The notes below the pieces were generated by a model that saw only the letters and a list, made by a program, of their open reading frames with translations, searched no databases and was not told the origin of the DNA. Source: Pseudomonas putida (lineage in GTDB: Bacteria; Pseudomonadota; Gammaproteobacteria; Pseudomonadales; Pseudomonadaceae). From it: a stretch of DNA of 52,710 nucleotides. Position 1 is the first letter of the stretch. Each line of letters begins with the position of its first letter. Position numbers and translations under genes: made by a program. This document shows, in pieces, positions 42,350 to 51,756 of the stretch. Location of the stretch: assembly GCF_002741075.1 (NCBI RefSeq), contig NZ_CP016446.1:1-52710 (forward strand). Direction: 5' to 3'.

Positions 42350-43224
42350 TCTTCACCCCCTTTCAACACACGCTTGACCTCGGGCGAGTTGGTGCCGGTC
42401 TTGCTAGCGCCCAACGCCGGGTTGTAACCGCCATTGACTACACCCACCACGCGATCACCCAGGCGAACCCGCCATTCACGCGCCGTTGTCTCGGCAACGA
42501 TGATGTTGGAATACTCGCCCTCAATATGCGTCTGAGGGATGGTTTCCTTGCCATCCGGGCCAATCATGTAGACGTTCGGCAACGCTGCATTGGCCGGAAA
42601 CTCGAAGTAGGTAAAGCGGAAATCATCCCAGGTGTGGGTCGGCCTGATCTCGGAGCTGTTTTCTTCATCGGAGCGGCTATAGGCGATGTTCACCGGCCCG
42701 TTATTACCCTTGGCCAGCGCCTCGCGGATGCGGCGTTCTTCGAGCTTCTTGTTAGCGACCTTCATGTCTTCAAACGGGTATTTGAAGATGACGCCGACCG
42801 TGGCTTTGCGCATGCTCCAGGGCGTCTTGATGAACTCTTCTTTCACCTGGCCATCAGGGCCTTTGACGACATTGCTGCCGATGTAGTGGAGTAGGAAGTA
42901 ATACGTCCGCTTGTTGGTCACTACCGTCAGGTTCGTGTCGCTCAGCTCGGCAATTGGCCGGATAAACACGTTGTTATCCTTGTTGACCAACTCCCAGGCG
43001 CTTTTCGCACCGAAGTTATGCGTCACGTAGACCTCATCCGGCGCAAACTGGATGAGCGTTTGCAAACCCACCACCCCGTCAATCTGAACAACGTCCATCG
43101 GGTTGTAGATCACCGTCTTGATCCGATAGTCGTAGGGGCTGTCTGTCTTCTCGTTGAGTGCCAGAACCGGCGCCGATGTCAGCGCCGCCGCCAACGCGGT
43201 TGCAATAGCGAATTTACGATTCAT
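42346..43224 (-). CDS. virB9: VirB9 core-complex protein
   Basis: 292 residues with signal peptide MNRKFAIATALAAALTSAPVLA. The N-terminal and C-terminal VirB9/CagX domains are visible (DYRIKTVIYNPMDVVQIDGV; FRFTYFEFPANAALPNVYMI; REWRVRLGDRVVGVVNGGYN). It lines the outer-membrane ring with VirB7 and VirB10. Confidence 0.95.
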   Translation of the reverse strand: MNRKFAIATALAAALTSAPVLALNEKTDSPYDYRIKTVIYNPMDVVQIDGVVGLQTLIQFAPDEVYVTHNFGAKSAWELVNKDNNVFIRPIAELSDTNLTVVTNKRTYYFLLHYIGSNVVKGPDGQVKEEFIKTPWSMRKATVGVIFKYPFEDMKVANKKLEERRIREALAKGNNGPVNIAYSRSDEENSSEIRPTHTWDDFRFTYFEFPANAALPNVYMIGPDGKETIPQTHIEGEYSNIIVAETTAREWRVRLGDRVVGVVNGGYNPALGASKTGTNSPEVKRVLKGGEE

Positions 43225-43226
43225 AG

Positions 43227-43946
43227 TCAGCCCCCAACTTTTGCGGCGGTTTCAGCGTTCACGTTGTACGAGTAGACGCGGAAACCCAGCGGGTTGATGT
43301 AGCGCTCGGAGGCTTTCAACAAGGTGTTGTCGTAGGTGTACGACAGAGTTGCGATCCAGTATTGAGGTTCTTCCGAGGTCGCTCGCGAACGGTATTTTTC
43401 AGTAGTCGAGAAACGAACCGTGGCGATGCCTTTTTCCCGGTCGAGAATGACCGAGGAAATCTTGACCCTGACGGATTTGCGGTCGCCAACAACCTTGTCC
43501 ATCGCCTCCTTGGTGCCCCACTTGTAGCGGTTCTGGTATTGCTCAGCCACATCAGGGCCAGACATGAGGCCAACGGCGTCATAGTCCGCCTGCACCGTGT
43601 TGAATTCGTAGGTTTCGTAATGGCGGATGAAGCCAGAAACCCAGTAGGTGTCTGACACTTCCCCGTAGGTCGATTGCGGTGTCAGCAACGACACTTGCTG
43701 GATGCTCCCATCGGGGTTCAAAACCAGCATATGGGCGGGCACTGGCTGGCTATAGCGATACATGGTCAAGCCAGCTACCGCGAACGCCACCGCCGCCAGG
43801 CCGCCCAGCCCAGTCGCCGCCCACCAGGCGGTGCGACGAGAGTTCAACACCTCACTAAGCAGATCCGTTTCCAGATCCTGCCTCTCTTGTTGGAAAACGG
43901 CCATGTCAGCCTTGGTGATCGCCTCGTTCTTATCAGCCCGACTCAT
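43227..43946 (-). CDS. virB8: VirB8 assembly factor
   Basis: 239 residues. Short cytoplasmic part, one membrane helix (WWAATGLGGLAAVAFAVAGL) and a periplasmic NTF2-like domain (YWVSGFIRHYETYEFNTVQA; VRFSTTEKYRS; YINPLGFRVYSYNV). Overlaps virB7 by 4 bp. Bridges the inner-membrane complex and periplasmic arches. Confidence 0.94.
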   Translation of the reverse strand: MSRADKNEAITKADMAVFQQERQDLETDLLSEVLNSRRTAWWAATGLGGLAAVAFAVAGLTMYRYSQPVPAHMLVLNPDGSIQQVSLLTPQSTYGEVSDTYWVSGFIRHYETYEFNTVQADYDAVGLMSGPDVAEQYQNRYKWGTKEAMDKVVGDRKSVRVKISSVILDREKGIATVRFSTTEKYRSRATSEEPQYWIATLSYTYDNTLLKASERYINPLGFRVYSYNVNAETAAKVGG

Positions 43947-44134
43947 TCTTTACGTTCTCCATTCGTGGCCTGGGGAATTACCCCGGGGCGTCCTACAAGG
44001 GCACTGGGCAACGTCTTGTTGACCGGCACCAAATTCGTCATGTCAGGCTCAGGTGCGGGCTTGGGCTTGCTTGCGCATCCAGCCAGAGCCGCAACCAGTA
44101 AGATCCCGACCAATCCCGTCGAAAACCGCACCAT
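43943..44134 (-). CDS. virB7: VirB7-type lipoprotein
   Basis: 63 residues. Signal with lipobox LAGC (VGILLVAALAGCASKPKPAP), then a short Pro-rich segment and VNKTLPSALVGRPGVIP. Standard VirB7 position between virB6 and virB8; anchors the core complex to the outer membrane. First gene behind its own promoter. Confidence 0.88.
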   Translation of the reverse strand: MVRFSTGLVGILLVAALAGCASKPKPAPEPDMTNLVPVNKTLPSALVGRPGVIPQATNGERKE

Positions 44135-44167
44135 GTGATTTACCTCAGATGAGAAAAAGACAGGGCC

Positions 44168-44196
44168 ATAATAAATCCCTGAAATTCTAATTTCAA
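44168..44196 (-). promoter_or_regulatory. virB7-virB11 promoter with palindromic operator
   Basis: On the minus strand TTGAAA (44,191-44,196), exactly 17 bp, TATTAT (44,168-44,173). The palindrome TGAAATT-CT-AATTTCA (44,180-44,195) covers the -35 and spacer. The same palindrome is at 50,706-50,721 before virB1. Confidence 0.85.
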
Positions 44197-44225
44197 GGAC
44201 TATTATGGCCCAAATGTGATTCCGT

Positions 44226-45293
44226 TTAACCTGCTCGGCGTGAACCTCTAGCCATGCCTTGCATGGCCGAACCCACAGCGCTCGCGGCTGCTCCAGCGGC
44301 TCCGGCAGCCGCGCCACCTGCTCCAGCCGCTGCGCCACCACCAGCTCCTGCCGCTCCTGCACCGGAGCCAGCGCCGGCACCGGCACCGCCTTTGCCGCCG
44401 CCACCCGCACCCTGGCCCCCGCCACCTTTGCCTGGGCGTTGACGGCCCGGTACGAACTGCACCGAGACACCACTGCCCCACGACGCGGCCAGGTCGGGGA
44501 TCTTCTTGAGAACAAACCACGTCACCACGGTCAGAAGGCCGCAAGTGATGATTGGTACCAAGATCGGCGAGTCGGCTGCCGGATCTGCCGCCGCCGCCAC
44601 CGCTTTGCCGTAAAACTTCATCAGCAGGCCGAAGGTGGCAGACAGCAGGATGGTTATCAGCCCGAAGTTGATAACCGAACCAATCCACTTCGAGAACAGT
44701 TCGCGCAGGGAGTCGAACATCAGGCACATGATAAAGATCGGCCCGAAACAGACCGCGATGGCCAGCATAAACTTGGCCATCAGGATCAACGCCGCACCAA
44801 TGCCGCAGACCAGCACCGTGGAAAGAAGCACCGCAGCAGCCAGCAAGAAGCTCGCAAGGCCTGCACCACTGGTCACGCCTGCGTTATCAAATGCGCGCTG
44901 CGCGGTTTTCAAGCCATTCTCCAGTGCCTTGTCAATGGTACTGGCGACTTCGTTCTGCACGTTGGAACCCGACTTGCCATCGACAATCAGGATCGAGGCG
45001 AACTCATCAGGCGTTTTCAGCGCTACATCAGCGAGATCGCGCTGATACCAACCGCCTGCTGACGAGATGCTCAGAATGAGTCCCCAGAAGGCGAACTTCT
45101 TGAGCATGTCGGTCAGCGGTTCGCCATCACCGCCGTAGAGTTTGAAGGTGCCTTCGACCATGAGAACAATGGTTAGGCCCAGGGCAACCAACGGCGTCAC
45201 GGCGGCAATGATGGTTGCCACGTTCGACGCCACTAACTCCTTGGACACTTCGTCCATGTAGCTGAATATCTGAGTCGTTGCGTTATAGGCCAT
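44226..45293 (-). CDS. virB6: VirB6 inner-membrane protein with Gly/Ala-rich tail
   Basis: 355 residues. TrbL/VirB6 fold with several membrane segments (NVATIIAAVTPLVALGLTIV; AFWGLILSISSAG; FLLAAAVLLSTVLVCGIGAA; ILMAKFMLAIAVCFGPIFIM; VINFGLITILLSATFGLL; ILVPIITCGLLTVVTWFV). From about residue 280 it becomes a low-complexity Gly/Ala tail of about 75 residues. VirB6 forms the inner-membrane entry of the DNA channel. Confidence 0.93.
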   Translation of the reverse strand: MAYNATTQIFSYMDEVSKELVASNVATIIAAVTPLVALGLTIVLMVEGTFKLYGGDGEPLTDMLKKFAFWGLILSISSAGGWYQRDLADVALKTPDEFASILIVDGKSGSNVQNEVASTIDKALENGLKTAQRAFDNAGVTSGAGLASFLLAAAVLLSTVLVCGIGAALILMAKFMLAIAVCFGPIFIMCLMFDSLRELFSKWIGSVINFGLITILLSATFGLLMKFYGKAVAAAADPAADSPILVPIITCGLLTVVTWFVLKKIPDLAASWGSGVSVQFVPGRQRPGKGGGGQGAGGGGKGGAGAGAGSGAGAAGAGGGAAAGAGGAAAGAAGAAASAVGSAMQGMARGSRRAG

Positions 45294-45305
45294 TGTTCAC
45301 CCCCG

Positions 45306-45560
45306 TCACTTCTTATCGAGCTTGAGGTCGATGCTGTAATCCGACTGTCCCTTGCCCATGGTCACGACTTGAGCCTCGGCGGCCAGGGCATTCTGGCAAT
45401 CAGCGCTCACCTGTTCCTTGGCATTGTTACGGCACTCGGCAACACGAACGGCCCGTTCCTTGTCATGCTGCATGTACCACTCTTTGGTGTTGGCCTCACC
45501 ACAAGCGGCCAGGGCAGCGAAGAGTGGCAGCAGGCATACGATCTTTTTCATAGCGGTCAT
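45306..45560 (-). CDS. eex: EexN-like entry-exclusion lipoprotein
   Basis: 84 residues. Lipobox LAAC ([20 protein letters not shown]), then the family pattern [17 protein letters not shown] and a later [11 protein letters not shown]. Such lipoproteins, placed between virB5 and virB6, stop a host that already carries the plasmid from receiving it again. Start overlaps the virB5 stop (ATGA); a second Met is three codons later. Confidence 0.85.
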   Translation of the reverse strand: MTAMKKIVCLLPLFAALAACGEANTKEWYMQHDKERAVRVAECRNNAKEQVSADCQNALAAEAQVVTMGKGQSDYSIDLKLDKK

Positions 45561-46330
45561 TCCGTGAGGTTGGGGGCTTCAAGACTGTCGTTCTGATCGC
45601 CAATGACATAGCGGCGAACGGCAGTCTGTTGCTGTTGTTGCAGCACCTTGTCTTGCGACTGCTGGAGGATGGCCATCAGTTGCAGCTTGGCTTGCTCGCC
45701 CTGGATCGCACCTTGGGCGGTCGAGATCCGGGCTTGCAGGTCTGCAATTTCTTTTTGCGACGTGGTTGTGTCGATCTGGTTGGTCAGCGTCTGGATATCT
45801 TCCAGTTCACGCATCTGGTTGTTGTAAGCCTGCTGCGCCATCACGCGGTCATACGCCCCTTTCTCCTTGAGACGTTGGTTCACCAGGTCCAGGGCCTCGG
45901 TCCGACCCATATTCTCGACCTCGCTATCGAACTGCCCGAGCATGTCGCGCACAGAACCTGTGATGCTCGAATTGCTGTTCATCGCGTCGGAGTAGACCTT
46001 GCTCCAGTCAGCAGGCAGGTTTTTCTGCAATGCCCCAGCACTGCCTGGGAGCATCCCACCGAATCCACGTGCGCCGGTCATGGAGGCGTACATGCCCTGT
46101 TGGGTTTCCAACTGCGACTTGAGGTTGGCCAGTTGCTGAACCATGTTCTCGACCTGAAGCACTGTGTTGGCCAGCACGCCAGGATCTTCGACAACGACCT
46201 GCGCATGCGAAACGCTTGCGACCCCCAGGAAGATGGCCATCGTGCAGCTACGCACAATGGCCTTTGCCTTGAGCGTCGGAAGACGCATTACGTCCTGGGT
46301 ATCCGTAGCGGCAAAAACGTACTTTTCCAT
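45557..46330 (-). CDS. virB5: VirB5 minor pilin/adhesin
   Basis: 257 residues from ATG 46,330 (AGGAGCAATTGAC upstream). An unusually long N-terminus precedes the signal segment ([19 protein letters not shown]), then a three-helix bundle rich in Gln ([40 protein letters not shown]) as in VirB5/TraC. Pilus-tip component. Confidence 0.88.
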   Translation of the reverse strand: MEKYVFAATDTQDVMRLPTLKAKAIVRSCTMAIFLGVASVSHAQVVVEDPGVLANTVLQVENMVQQLANLKSQLETQQGMYASMTGARGFGGMLPGSAGALQKNLPADWSKVYSDAMNSNSSITGSVRDMLGQFDSEVENMGRTEALDLVNQRLKEKGAYDRVMAQQAYNNQMRELEDIQTLTNQIDTTTSQKEIADLQARISTAQGAIQGEQAKLQLMAILQQSQDKVLQQQQQTAVRRYVIGDQNDSLEAPNLTE

Positions 46331-46331
46331 G

Positions 46332-48980
46332 TCAATTGCTCCTGTTCTGTTGCTTGGGTAAAACCGCTTCCCAATACTTCGGCAGCCACACCTCTGGCTT
46401 GGCGTTTGGATTGGCGGCAAGGATGCTTTCCAGTCGATCCGCATTGTCCGGGGTGCCCGAAAGGATGCTGATTGCCTTCTCCATCCCGCGCAGATCCATG
46501 GTGGCGATGGCCGATTGACTGCCCTGCTTGACCAAGAACTGACGGCTGAATTCAGGGATGTTAAGCAGCGCCTGGTATTCCGCTTCGGTCAGTTTCAGCC
46601 CCTTCATGTAGTCCACCGGGTCAGCTTCCGGGTTTTCCAGCAGGATCTTGGTCACGCACTGCTGCATGATCGTTTTGCCGATCCGGCTTTCCAGGGCGTC
46701 GTTTGGTTCCTGCGTGGAGAAGACGTAAATTGCGTCCTTTTTCCGGTCGGTCTTCAAACCGCGCTTCACTTCCACATCCATGTAGGGATCGTCCAGATAC
46801 TGGGCGAACTCATCGAATACCTGAATCACGCGGCAGCTACCATCGATAGCCAGGCGCACCCGATAAAACAGGTACATCAGCAACGGCGTGCGAGCTTGTG
46901 GGGCCGGCTGATCCGGGGCCACGATAAAGTCGGTCAGGTCGAAGCCAAACACCTTGTGCGTGTCGAAGGTCAAGGCGTCGGACGGGTTATCAAACAACCA
47001 CCCATGTTCTCCACCACGGCACCAGGGCTTGAGCATTTCAGCCAGGCTCAATTTCTGCTGGTTGTTGACTCGCGCCGCTGCCGGAATCTGCCGCCAGATT
47101 GCATAGAACGAACGCAGCTCCTTGGCAACCAGGCCACTGACCATCACATGGTCAACAGCTTTGCCGATGAGTTCCACATCGGTCTGTTCAATCGGGCCGC
47201 CGTTCGTGGTTTCCGCACAAATCCTGATCAGACGCTTGACCATGGCAACGTTGGCGGTAGTCGGCTCGATTTGCGCCGGCTGCCAGCCCGTCGATTCGCC
47301 CTCGCGCAGCACGGTATAGCGCCCTTCCAGGGACGTCACCAGGGGCATCATGCCCCGGTCTTTGTCGTAGCAGATAACCCGTGGCTCGAACTTGCTGGAC
47401 TGAGTAATCAACGCATTGAGCAGAGTCGTCTTACCGGCGCCGGTCTGACCCAGGATCAGGGTATGGCCTGGCGGACGCTTGCCGAACGACTGTTCTTCCA
47501 TTGGCGACACGTGCCAGTTGAAGAACAACGGCGTACCAGCCGTGGTCTTGAACAACGTGACTGCTGGTCCCCATGGGTTGTTGTTCGCCTTGCCAGTCAT
47601 GAAGCCGTGAAACGGCGAGAAGCACAGGAAGTTCCAGCTATTAACTGGGACCGGGCGGGGAACAAACGCATGGTTGGCCGGCAGCATGGCGTAGAAGGCA
47701 GCCTCGGAAGCGAGGCCAACCGAGTCAGCCTTGATACCGCAGTCGGTCATCATGCCCTTGGCCTTGCGAGCCAGTTTCTGTACGCCTTTCGAAGTATTTG
47801 CCCAAACGTGGATGGTCGCGTGATGGAAACCCATGACGAACCGCCGCGAGGTCACATCGTCCTCGGCGTCTTCCAACTGCCGAATCTGCGACTTGCCCTT
47901 GTCCTTGGTTTCCAGCATCGATTTTTGCTGATTAGACAGGAACGTCTGAGCAGCACCCAGGGACATGCAGCAATAGGATTGCGTCAGCACGTATTCAAAA
48001 TCTGCTTCCATCAGCAAATTCAGCTGGCCAGGCTCCGTCTCATCGTCGTAATCGACGATCTCAACGCCTGCCAAGTAATCCACGCCATCGAAACGGCGGC
48101 GCTGGATAATGTCGCCCCAAAGAGAGGAAACGGGCCGGCTTTCCATCAAATATGTGCGAATCTGCGAGCGGCAGACGGGAACAGGCTGCCAATAGCCGTT
48201 GATGAGGAATGAGAGCCATTCCAGGGCAGTAGAAAATGCCCGAAGGCTGCCGGCGCCTTCTTGCGCAGGTATTGCCGGCGCCGGCGCGCTCGCCACCGTA
48301 TCGGCCAACAGGTCGTCAGGATCGATATCGAAGGCATCAGCCTCAAGCCCGGTTTCATCAGCCAGCCAGGAATCATCGTCCTGATCCTGGGCAATGGTGA
48401 TTTCGCCTCGGCTGTTGCGATAGTAGACGCCCAGTCGCTCAATATCGTAAGGCTTGAGCGTGTGCATGATGCGGCTGCTGATCTCTTCCAAGGCGCTCAA
48501 CGCCTCGTTGCGCATGTCTACCAACTCCTCGCGGGTAGGGCGCTCCATCTTGGAGAAGACCTTTTGCGCCAGGTCGCCAACAGGGTTGTAAACCACAGTG
48601 AGGTAGAGATCGTTCACCATCAGCGGCTTGGTTTGGAAGCTCTTGCGGTAGCTGTCGTCAAAGTGCTGGGCGAACGCCAGGTTCCACTCCGTTTCCGGGT
48701 AGTCGCTGACCTCGCGGTGATGCTGATGGGTCCAGTATTTTACGTGTTCGGTGCTGATCTGCCTGAACATGGTGTTCAGGTCGCGGTGCCAGCGGATCAG
48801 GTCAAGATCCGAGGCGCAGTCATGCGTGCGCCCGCGCAGCTTGAACATCGTCAGCAGCTCACCGTTTTCCGTGCTGATTACGTGGTCGGTGATATGGTGC
48901 TGATAGGGTAGGAATTTTTTGAAGGCTGGTTCCTTCTTGAATTTTTTGACGCTCTTCACATCACGGGCTGTTACGGCCAT
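46332..48980 (-). CDS. virB4: VirB4 secretion ATPase
   Basis: 882 residues from ATG 48,980, which overlaps the virB3 stop (TAATG). N-terminal CagE_TrbE domain, then motor domain with Walker [21 protein letters not shown] and Walker [30 protein letters not shown] is the usual late motif. It drives pilin extraction and substrate transfer. A large open frame on the opposite strand is a codon shadow. Confidence 0.96.
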   Translation of the reverse strand: MAVTARDVKSVKKFKKEPAFKKFLPYQHHITDHVISTENGELLTMFKLRGRTHDCASDLDLIRWHRDLNTMFRQISTEHVKYWTHQHHREVSDYPETEWNLAFAQHFDDSYRKSFQTKPLMVNDLYLTVVYNPVGDLAQKVFSKMERPTREELVDMRNEALSALEEISSRIMHTLKPYDIERLGVYYRNSRGEITIAQDQDDDSWLADETGLEADAFDIDPDDLLADTVASAPAPAIPAQEGAGSLRAFSTALEWLSFLINGYWQPVPVCRSQIRTYLMESRPVSSLWGDIIQRRRFDGVDYLAGVEIVDYDDETEPGQLNLLMEADFEYVLTQSYCCMSLGAAQTFLSNQQKSMLETKDKGKSQIRQLEDAEDDVTSRRFVMGFHHATIHVWANTSKGVQKLARKAKGMMTDCGIKADSVGLASEAAFYAMLPANHAFVPRPVPVNSWNFLCFSPFHGFMTGKANNNPWGPAVTLFKTTAGTPLFFNWHVSPMEEQSFGKRPPGHTLILGQTGAGKTTLLNALITQSSKFEPRVICYDKDRGMMPLVTSLEGRYTVLREGESTGWQPAQIEPTTANVAMVKRLIRICAETTNGGPIEQTDVELIGKAVDHVMVSGLVAKELRSFYAIWRQIPAAARVNNQQKLSLAEMLKPWCRGGEHGWLFDNPSDALTFDTHKVFGFDLTDFIVAPDQPAPQARTPLLMYLFYRVRLAIDGSCRVIQVFDEFAQYLDDPYMDVEVKRGLKTDRKKDAIYVFSTQEPNDALESRIGKTIMQQCVTKILLENPEADPVDYMKGLKLTEAEYQALLNIPEFSRQFLVKQGSQSAIATMDLRGMEKAISILSGTPDNADRLESILAANPNAKPEVWLPKYWEAVLPKQQNRSN

Positions 48981-49297
48981 TAGTCTTGATCTCCGTAGTC
49001 CCTGGGCGAGTAGCTGGACCCACCCCACAAGTTCGTAAATGACGATTCAGACCTGTTCACAATCTTGGTTTTCCAAGCCAGGTAGAGAATCCGAAAAGCG
49101 CGGTCGTCATGCTTGGTGATGCACCATTCGATAACAAACAGGAACACGAACACCCCAATGGCCCACAGGTGAATGAACTGGAACAACGCGCCGCAGAACA
49201 TGAAGGTGACGAGCAACACAGTTCGAGGTACACCAGCTAAGGTCGGCAACCGAGTTGCCCCTTTGAACAAGGGGAACCGTCCTTGTGAGAAATTCAA
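48980..49297 (-). CDS. virB3: VirB3 protein
   Basis: 105 residues with two membrane segments (RTVLLVTFMFCGALFQFIHL; WAIGVFVFLFVIEWCI) and the family-typical ITKHDDRAFRILYLAWKTK. Helps pilus assembly with VirB4; gene overlaps virB4 start. Confidence 0.93.
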   Translation of the reverse strand: MNFSQGRFPLFKGATRLPTLAGVPRTVLLVTFMFCGALFQFIHLWAIGVFVFLFVIEWCITKHDDRAFRILYLAWKTKIVNRSESSFTNLWGGSSYSPRDYGDQD

Positions 49298-49345
49298 TTC
49301 GATAACCTCCCAAGGGCGGGACCCGTAGGCCCCACCCTTCTGGTA

Positions 49346-49645
49346 TCAGCCAAAGAAGAAACTGACGATGTAACTGGCAGAGCCAGCACCGATCATTGCC
49401 AGGGCGCCACGGGTAGCGAAGTCAGCGCGTACAACGTGTGCCCACCAGAGGATGCACAGCACCGCCAGTACCACGGCACAGGCCAGCGGAATCCACGTAT
49501 CGAGCCAGGTTTTCATCGAGGTCAGCGAAGAGTTTGCCGTATCAACCCCCGCTGCTTGGGCCAGGGTAGACCCAAAGATGCACAGCAGAACCATGCAGAC
49601 CATGCCCAGTTTCTTGCCGTTTACACCAACATTCAGTTTGTCCAT
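49346..49645 (-). CDS. virB2: VirB2 major pilin
   Basis: 99 residues. Long signal peptide (KLGMVCMVLLCIFGSTLAQA, cut after AQA), then two hydrophobic helices (WIPLACAVVLAVLCILWWAH; GALAMIGAGSASYIVSFFFG). It forms the conjugative pilus. Confidence 0.93.
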   Translation of the reverse strand: MDKLNVGVNGKKLGMVCMVLLCIFGSTLAQAAGVDTANSSLTSMKTWLDTWIPLACAVVLAVLCILWWAHVVRADFATRGALAMIGAGSASYIVSFFFG

Positions 49646-49648
49646 ATT

Positions 49649-49933
49649 TCACTCCGTTACTGGTAAATCAAAGTCCGTTAATAGAAGCTCACACCTTTCG
49701 ATGCTTAGCTTTTCCCTCAGCCACTCGGCTAACAGTCGAAGATCAGCCCACGTTCTAACCTCCCCTGTATCCTTTACGCGCAACGAACAACACACCGTTT
49801 GCCCGTCGTCGCTAATGACTTCAAAGAGTGGAAGCCATTTCTTTTCTTCCAACCTCTGAATCCATGTCCGTATTAATTTCTTCTTGCTGCACATTTCCTC
49901 TAATTGTTTTTGCTGGATGAGAAAGACCTTCAT
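49649..49933 (-). CDS. Small protein in korA position of the trw/virB operon
   Basis: 94 residues from ATG 49,933 (GGAG upstream). Starts MKVFLIQQKQLEEMCSKKKL with a basic helix that could bind DNA (KKLIRTWIQRLEEKKW). In R388 the repressor gene korA lies exactly between the virB1 and virB2 homologues, so this is a candidate repressor of the virB promoters through the shared palindromes. No sequence match is claimed. It overlaps the end of virB1 by about 110 bp. Confidence 0.6.
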   Translation of the reverse strand: MKVFLIQQKQLEEMCSKKKLIRTWIQRLEEKKWLPLFEVISDDGQTVCCSLRVKDTGEVRTWADLRLLAEWLREKLSIERCELLLTDFDLPVTE

Positions 49934-50693
49934 TGGGCGCTCCGTCATGTTGCCGCGCCATCACCTCGAAACCGTCTTGAGTGCTATTGGCAAACCCGTC
50001 CGGGGTTGAATCATCGAACCCATCAGACCTACCTAACCTTGCGTTTTCAGCCGGTAGCGCGTTCTCCTGCCCAACGCTACTTCCCACCTGGCCGCCTTCA
50101 CTCTCGACTCCATCGACGCGCAGCGCAGGCACTTTCATAGTGTTATTGGCTTGAGCCACGGCAAGAACCTTTCCCACATATCCATTTGTGTAACCGTCCC
50201 GCTGGTTGCCGGTGTTGTAGCAACTAAGGGCATTTCGCAAAGCAGCCTGCCCGTCCTGATTAGTCACAACAGCGGCCCGGTAGCAGTCCGACAAGATTCG
50301 GTCCAGGGCGGCCAGATTCTTACACGGCTCAAGCATGTCCACAGCAGAAACCCCTAACGCTGCCAAGTTCCCCGACCAGATTTGCCCGTAGCCGGTATCG
50401 AAACTGGCGCCTTCGCGAGCAAGCTTTTCGACTACCCCCTTCGCGTCCTCGAAGGTTTCAGTCTTCGGCTGCTTACTCCAGGGCACGCCGTTTACATGGA
50501 CTGCAAATGGGTTGTTTCTCGACTCATGGCTAACCAAATAACCGACCGTCTCAGGCGCCACGTTCGGCGCACATTGCTTTGCCAAAGCCATGACACTCAT
50601 CGACAATTTACCGTTCGCATTAGCCAGCAATGGATTTCCGGCGGCGACGAGCGCAAGAGCAATGACTGCGGTGAAGGTTTGATGGTTGGCCAT
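49821..50693 (-). CDS. virB1: VirB1-like lytic transglycosylase
   Basis: 290 residues. Signal peptide MANHQTFTAVIALALVAAGN..., then a lytic transglycosylase domain with catalytic Glu in LVSHESRNNPFAVHVNG and DTGYGQIWSGNLAALG, ending near CYNTGNQRDGYTNGYVGKVL. The last 100 residues are a flexible, Gly/Asp/Glu-rich tail with a DGF-x-x-ST-x-DGF repeat. It opens peptidoglycan for the secretion channel. Confidence 0.93.
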   Translation of the reverse strand: MANHQTFTAVIALALVAAGNPLLANANGKLSMSVMALAKQCAPNVAPETVGYLVSHESRNNPFAVHVNGVPWSKQPKTETFEDAKGVVEKLAREGASFDTGYGQIWSGNLAALGVSAVDMLEPCKNLAALDRILSDCYRAAVVTNQDGQAALRNALSCYNTGNQRDGYTNGYVGKVLAVAQANNTMKVPALRVDGVESEGGQVGSSVGQENALPAENARLGRSDGFDDSTPDGFANSTQDGFEVMARQHDGAPNEGLSHPAKTIRGNVQQEEINTDMDSEVGRKEMASTL

Positions 50694-50705
50694 TCCGTTT
50701 GTCCT

Positions 50706-50762
50706 TGAAATTGCAATTTCAGTGAGTAACCGCTATTATGAGGACAGTTGAGAACATGTCAA
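50706..50762. promoter_or_regulatory. Divergent virB1 / H-NS-like promoters with shared operator
   Basis: Plus strand: TTGCAA (50,711-50,716), 17 bp, TATTAT (50,734-50,739). Minus strand: TTGACA (50,757-50,762), 16 bp, CATAAT (50,735-50,740). The two -10 elements overlap. The palindrome TGAAATT-GC-AATTTCA (50,706-50,721) covers the plus-strand -35 and lies just downstream of the minus-strand start, so one bound protein could shut both. Confidence 0.85.
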
Positions 50763-51010
50763 GCGAATGCGATGACAAAGATGCCGACAAGAGCAAACCA
50801 GCGGGGAAACCGAAATCCGTGCCCACAACACGCGAACTGGAATTCGTACCTTTGGGAGAGAGACCGCCGCGAGGCCAGGCCAGGTATAGAGATCCAACCA
50901 ATCCGTTTCATACGTGGAGCGGCAGGGGTAAACGCCCCGCTTGGTTGAAGGAGTATCTGGACGCCGGCAGACAGCTCGCGGAATTCGAGATACAGGAAAA
51001 GGAGGACTGA
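50756..51010 (+). CDS. H-NS-like C-terminal-domain mini-protein
   Basis: 84 residues from ATG 50,756; the ATG at 50,738 lies in the -10 element and cannot be used from this promoter. The C-terminal half RYRDPTNPFHTWSGRGKRPA then WLKEYLDAGRQLAEFEI is the H-NS family DNA-binding domain, with the RGK/RGR minor-groove hook. It lacks the N-terminal coiled-coil oligomerisation domain of real H-NS. It may silence or compete with chromosomal H-NS-like proteins on AT-rich plasmid DNA. Confidence 0.82.
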   Translation: MSSECDDKDADKSKPAGKPKSVPTTRELEFVPLGERPPRGQARYRDPTNPFHTWSGRGKRPAWLKEYLDAGRQLAEFEIQEKED

Positions 51011-51013
51011 GAT

Positions 51014-51430
51014 ATGGGTGAAGTCGTTGAGCTGCCCGCAGGCAGAAAGCGGAACCGCCAGGTGCAGAAGATCCGCACTGTGGCTACGAAGGATCGAGCA
51101 GCGAACGGTAAGCAACCGTCGTTCTTGGCAAGGGCTGCCTCGGGCGCTAAACGCTTCGCCATCGATGCTTTGCGTATCACCACCGGCAACCTGTTCGGCC
51201 TCGCAGGCCGACTGCTTTGGCTTGTGCGCCGCCCCATTAGCCTAGTGCTGACGTTCGGCGCCGTGTCGATGCTGGTGGTATTCGTCATCCAGGCCGCCAA
51301 TGGCTGGCCCGATCCGAAACTGGTTGTGCTGTCCATAGTCGGTTTGATCGCCTTCCTTGCCGCCTCGGGCGGCTACGACCGCCTAGCCCGCGCATTTTTC
51401 CACATCGAGCACAGACTAAAAGGAGAGTAG
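51014..51430 (+). CDS. Membrane protein of the transfer region
   Basis: 138 residues, 3 bp after the H-NS-like gene. Basic N-terminal 50 residues (LPAGRKRNRQVQKIRTVATK) followed by membrane segments (ISLVLTFGAVSMLVVFVIQA; LVVLSIVGLIAFLAASGG). Not recognised. Likely an accessory transfer protein because it is co-transcribed with the kikA-like gene. Confidence 0.65.
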   Translation: MGEVVELPAGRKRNRQVQKIRTVATKDRAANGKQPSFLARAASGAKRFAIDALRITTGNLFGLAGRLLWLVRRPISLVLTFGAVSMLVVFVIQAANGWPDPKLVVLSIVGLIAFLAASGGYDRLARAFFHIEHRLKGE

Positions 51431-51434
51431 TCCC

Positions 51435-51746
51435 ATGAAACGATCAACGGTCGTCGTCGCCCTCTTGGCCAGCCTGGTACTGGTAGGCACCGCAGAAGCC
51501 CGTGACCCGTGCAAGACCATGATGTGCATGGCAGGCAAAGCAGGTCTCAAGGGCGGTTCGCTGGCAGACAGCGATTGCAGCGGAGCGGTATCCGACTTCT
51601 TCTCAATCGTCGTCAAGAAGAAGGGCAAATTCAAACCCGAGGCAACAGCCCGGGCCAGGGAAGAATTCTTGAATTCCTGCCCTGGCTCGGACAAAAACCA
51701 AGGCACCATCAGCCCGATCATTTCAATGTTCGGCATGACACGTTAA
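51435..51746 (+). CDS. kikA: TrbM/KikA-family conjugation protein
   Basis: 103 residues. Signal peptide MKRSTVVVALLASLVLVGTAEA, then the family signature RDPCKTMMCMAGKAGLKGG, SDCSGAVSDFFSIVV, FKPEATARAREEFLNSCPG with four conserved cysteines. TrbM/KikA proteins are periplasmic and assist mating-pair formation; the IncN version kills Klebsiella when transferred. Confidence 0.88.
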   Translation: MKRSTVVVALLASLVLVGTAEARDPCKTMMCMAGKAGLKGGSLADSDCSGAVSDFFSIVVKKKGKFKPEATARAREEFLNSCPGSDKNQGTISPIISMFGMTR

Positions 51747-51756
51747 GGAAATCTCT

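Noticed and set aside
46515..48212. 565-aa open frame on the plus strand opposite virB4
   Set aside because: Shadow of virB4; composition of His/Gln/Arg-rich antisense translation, no motif and no start signal.
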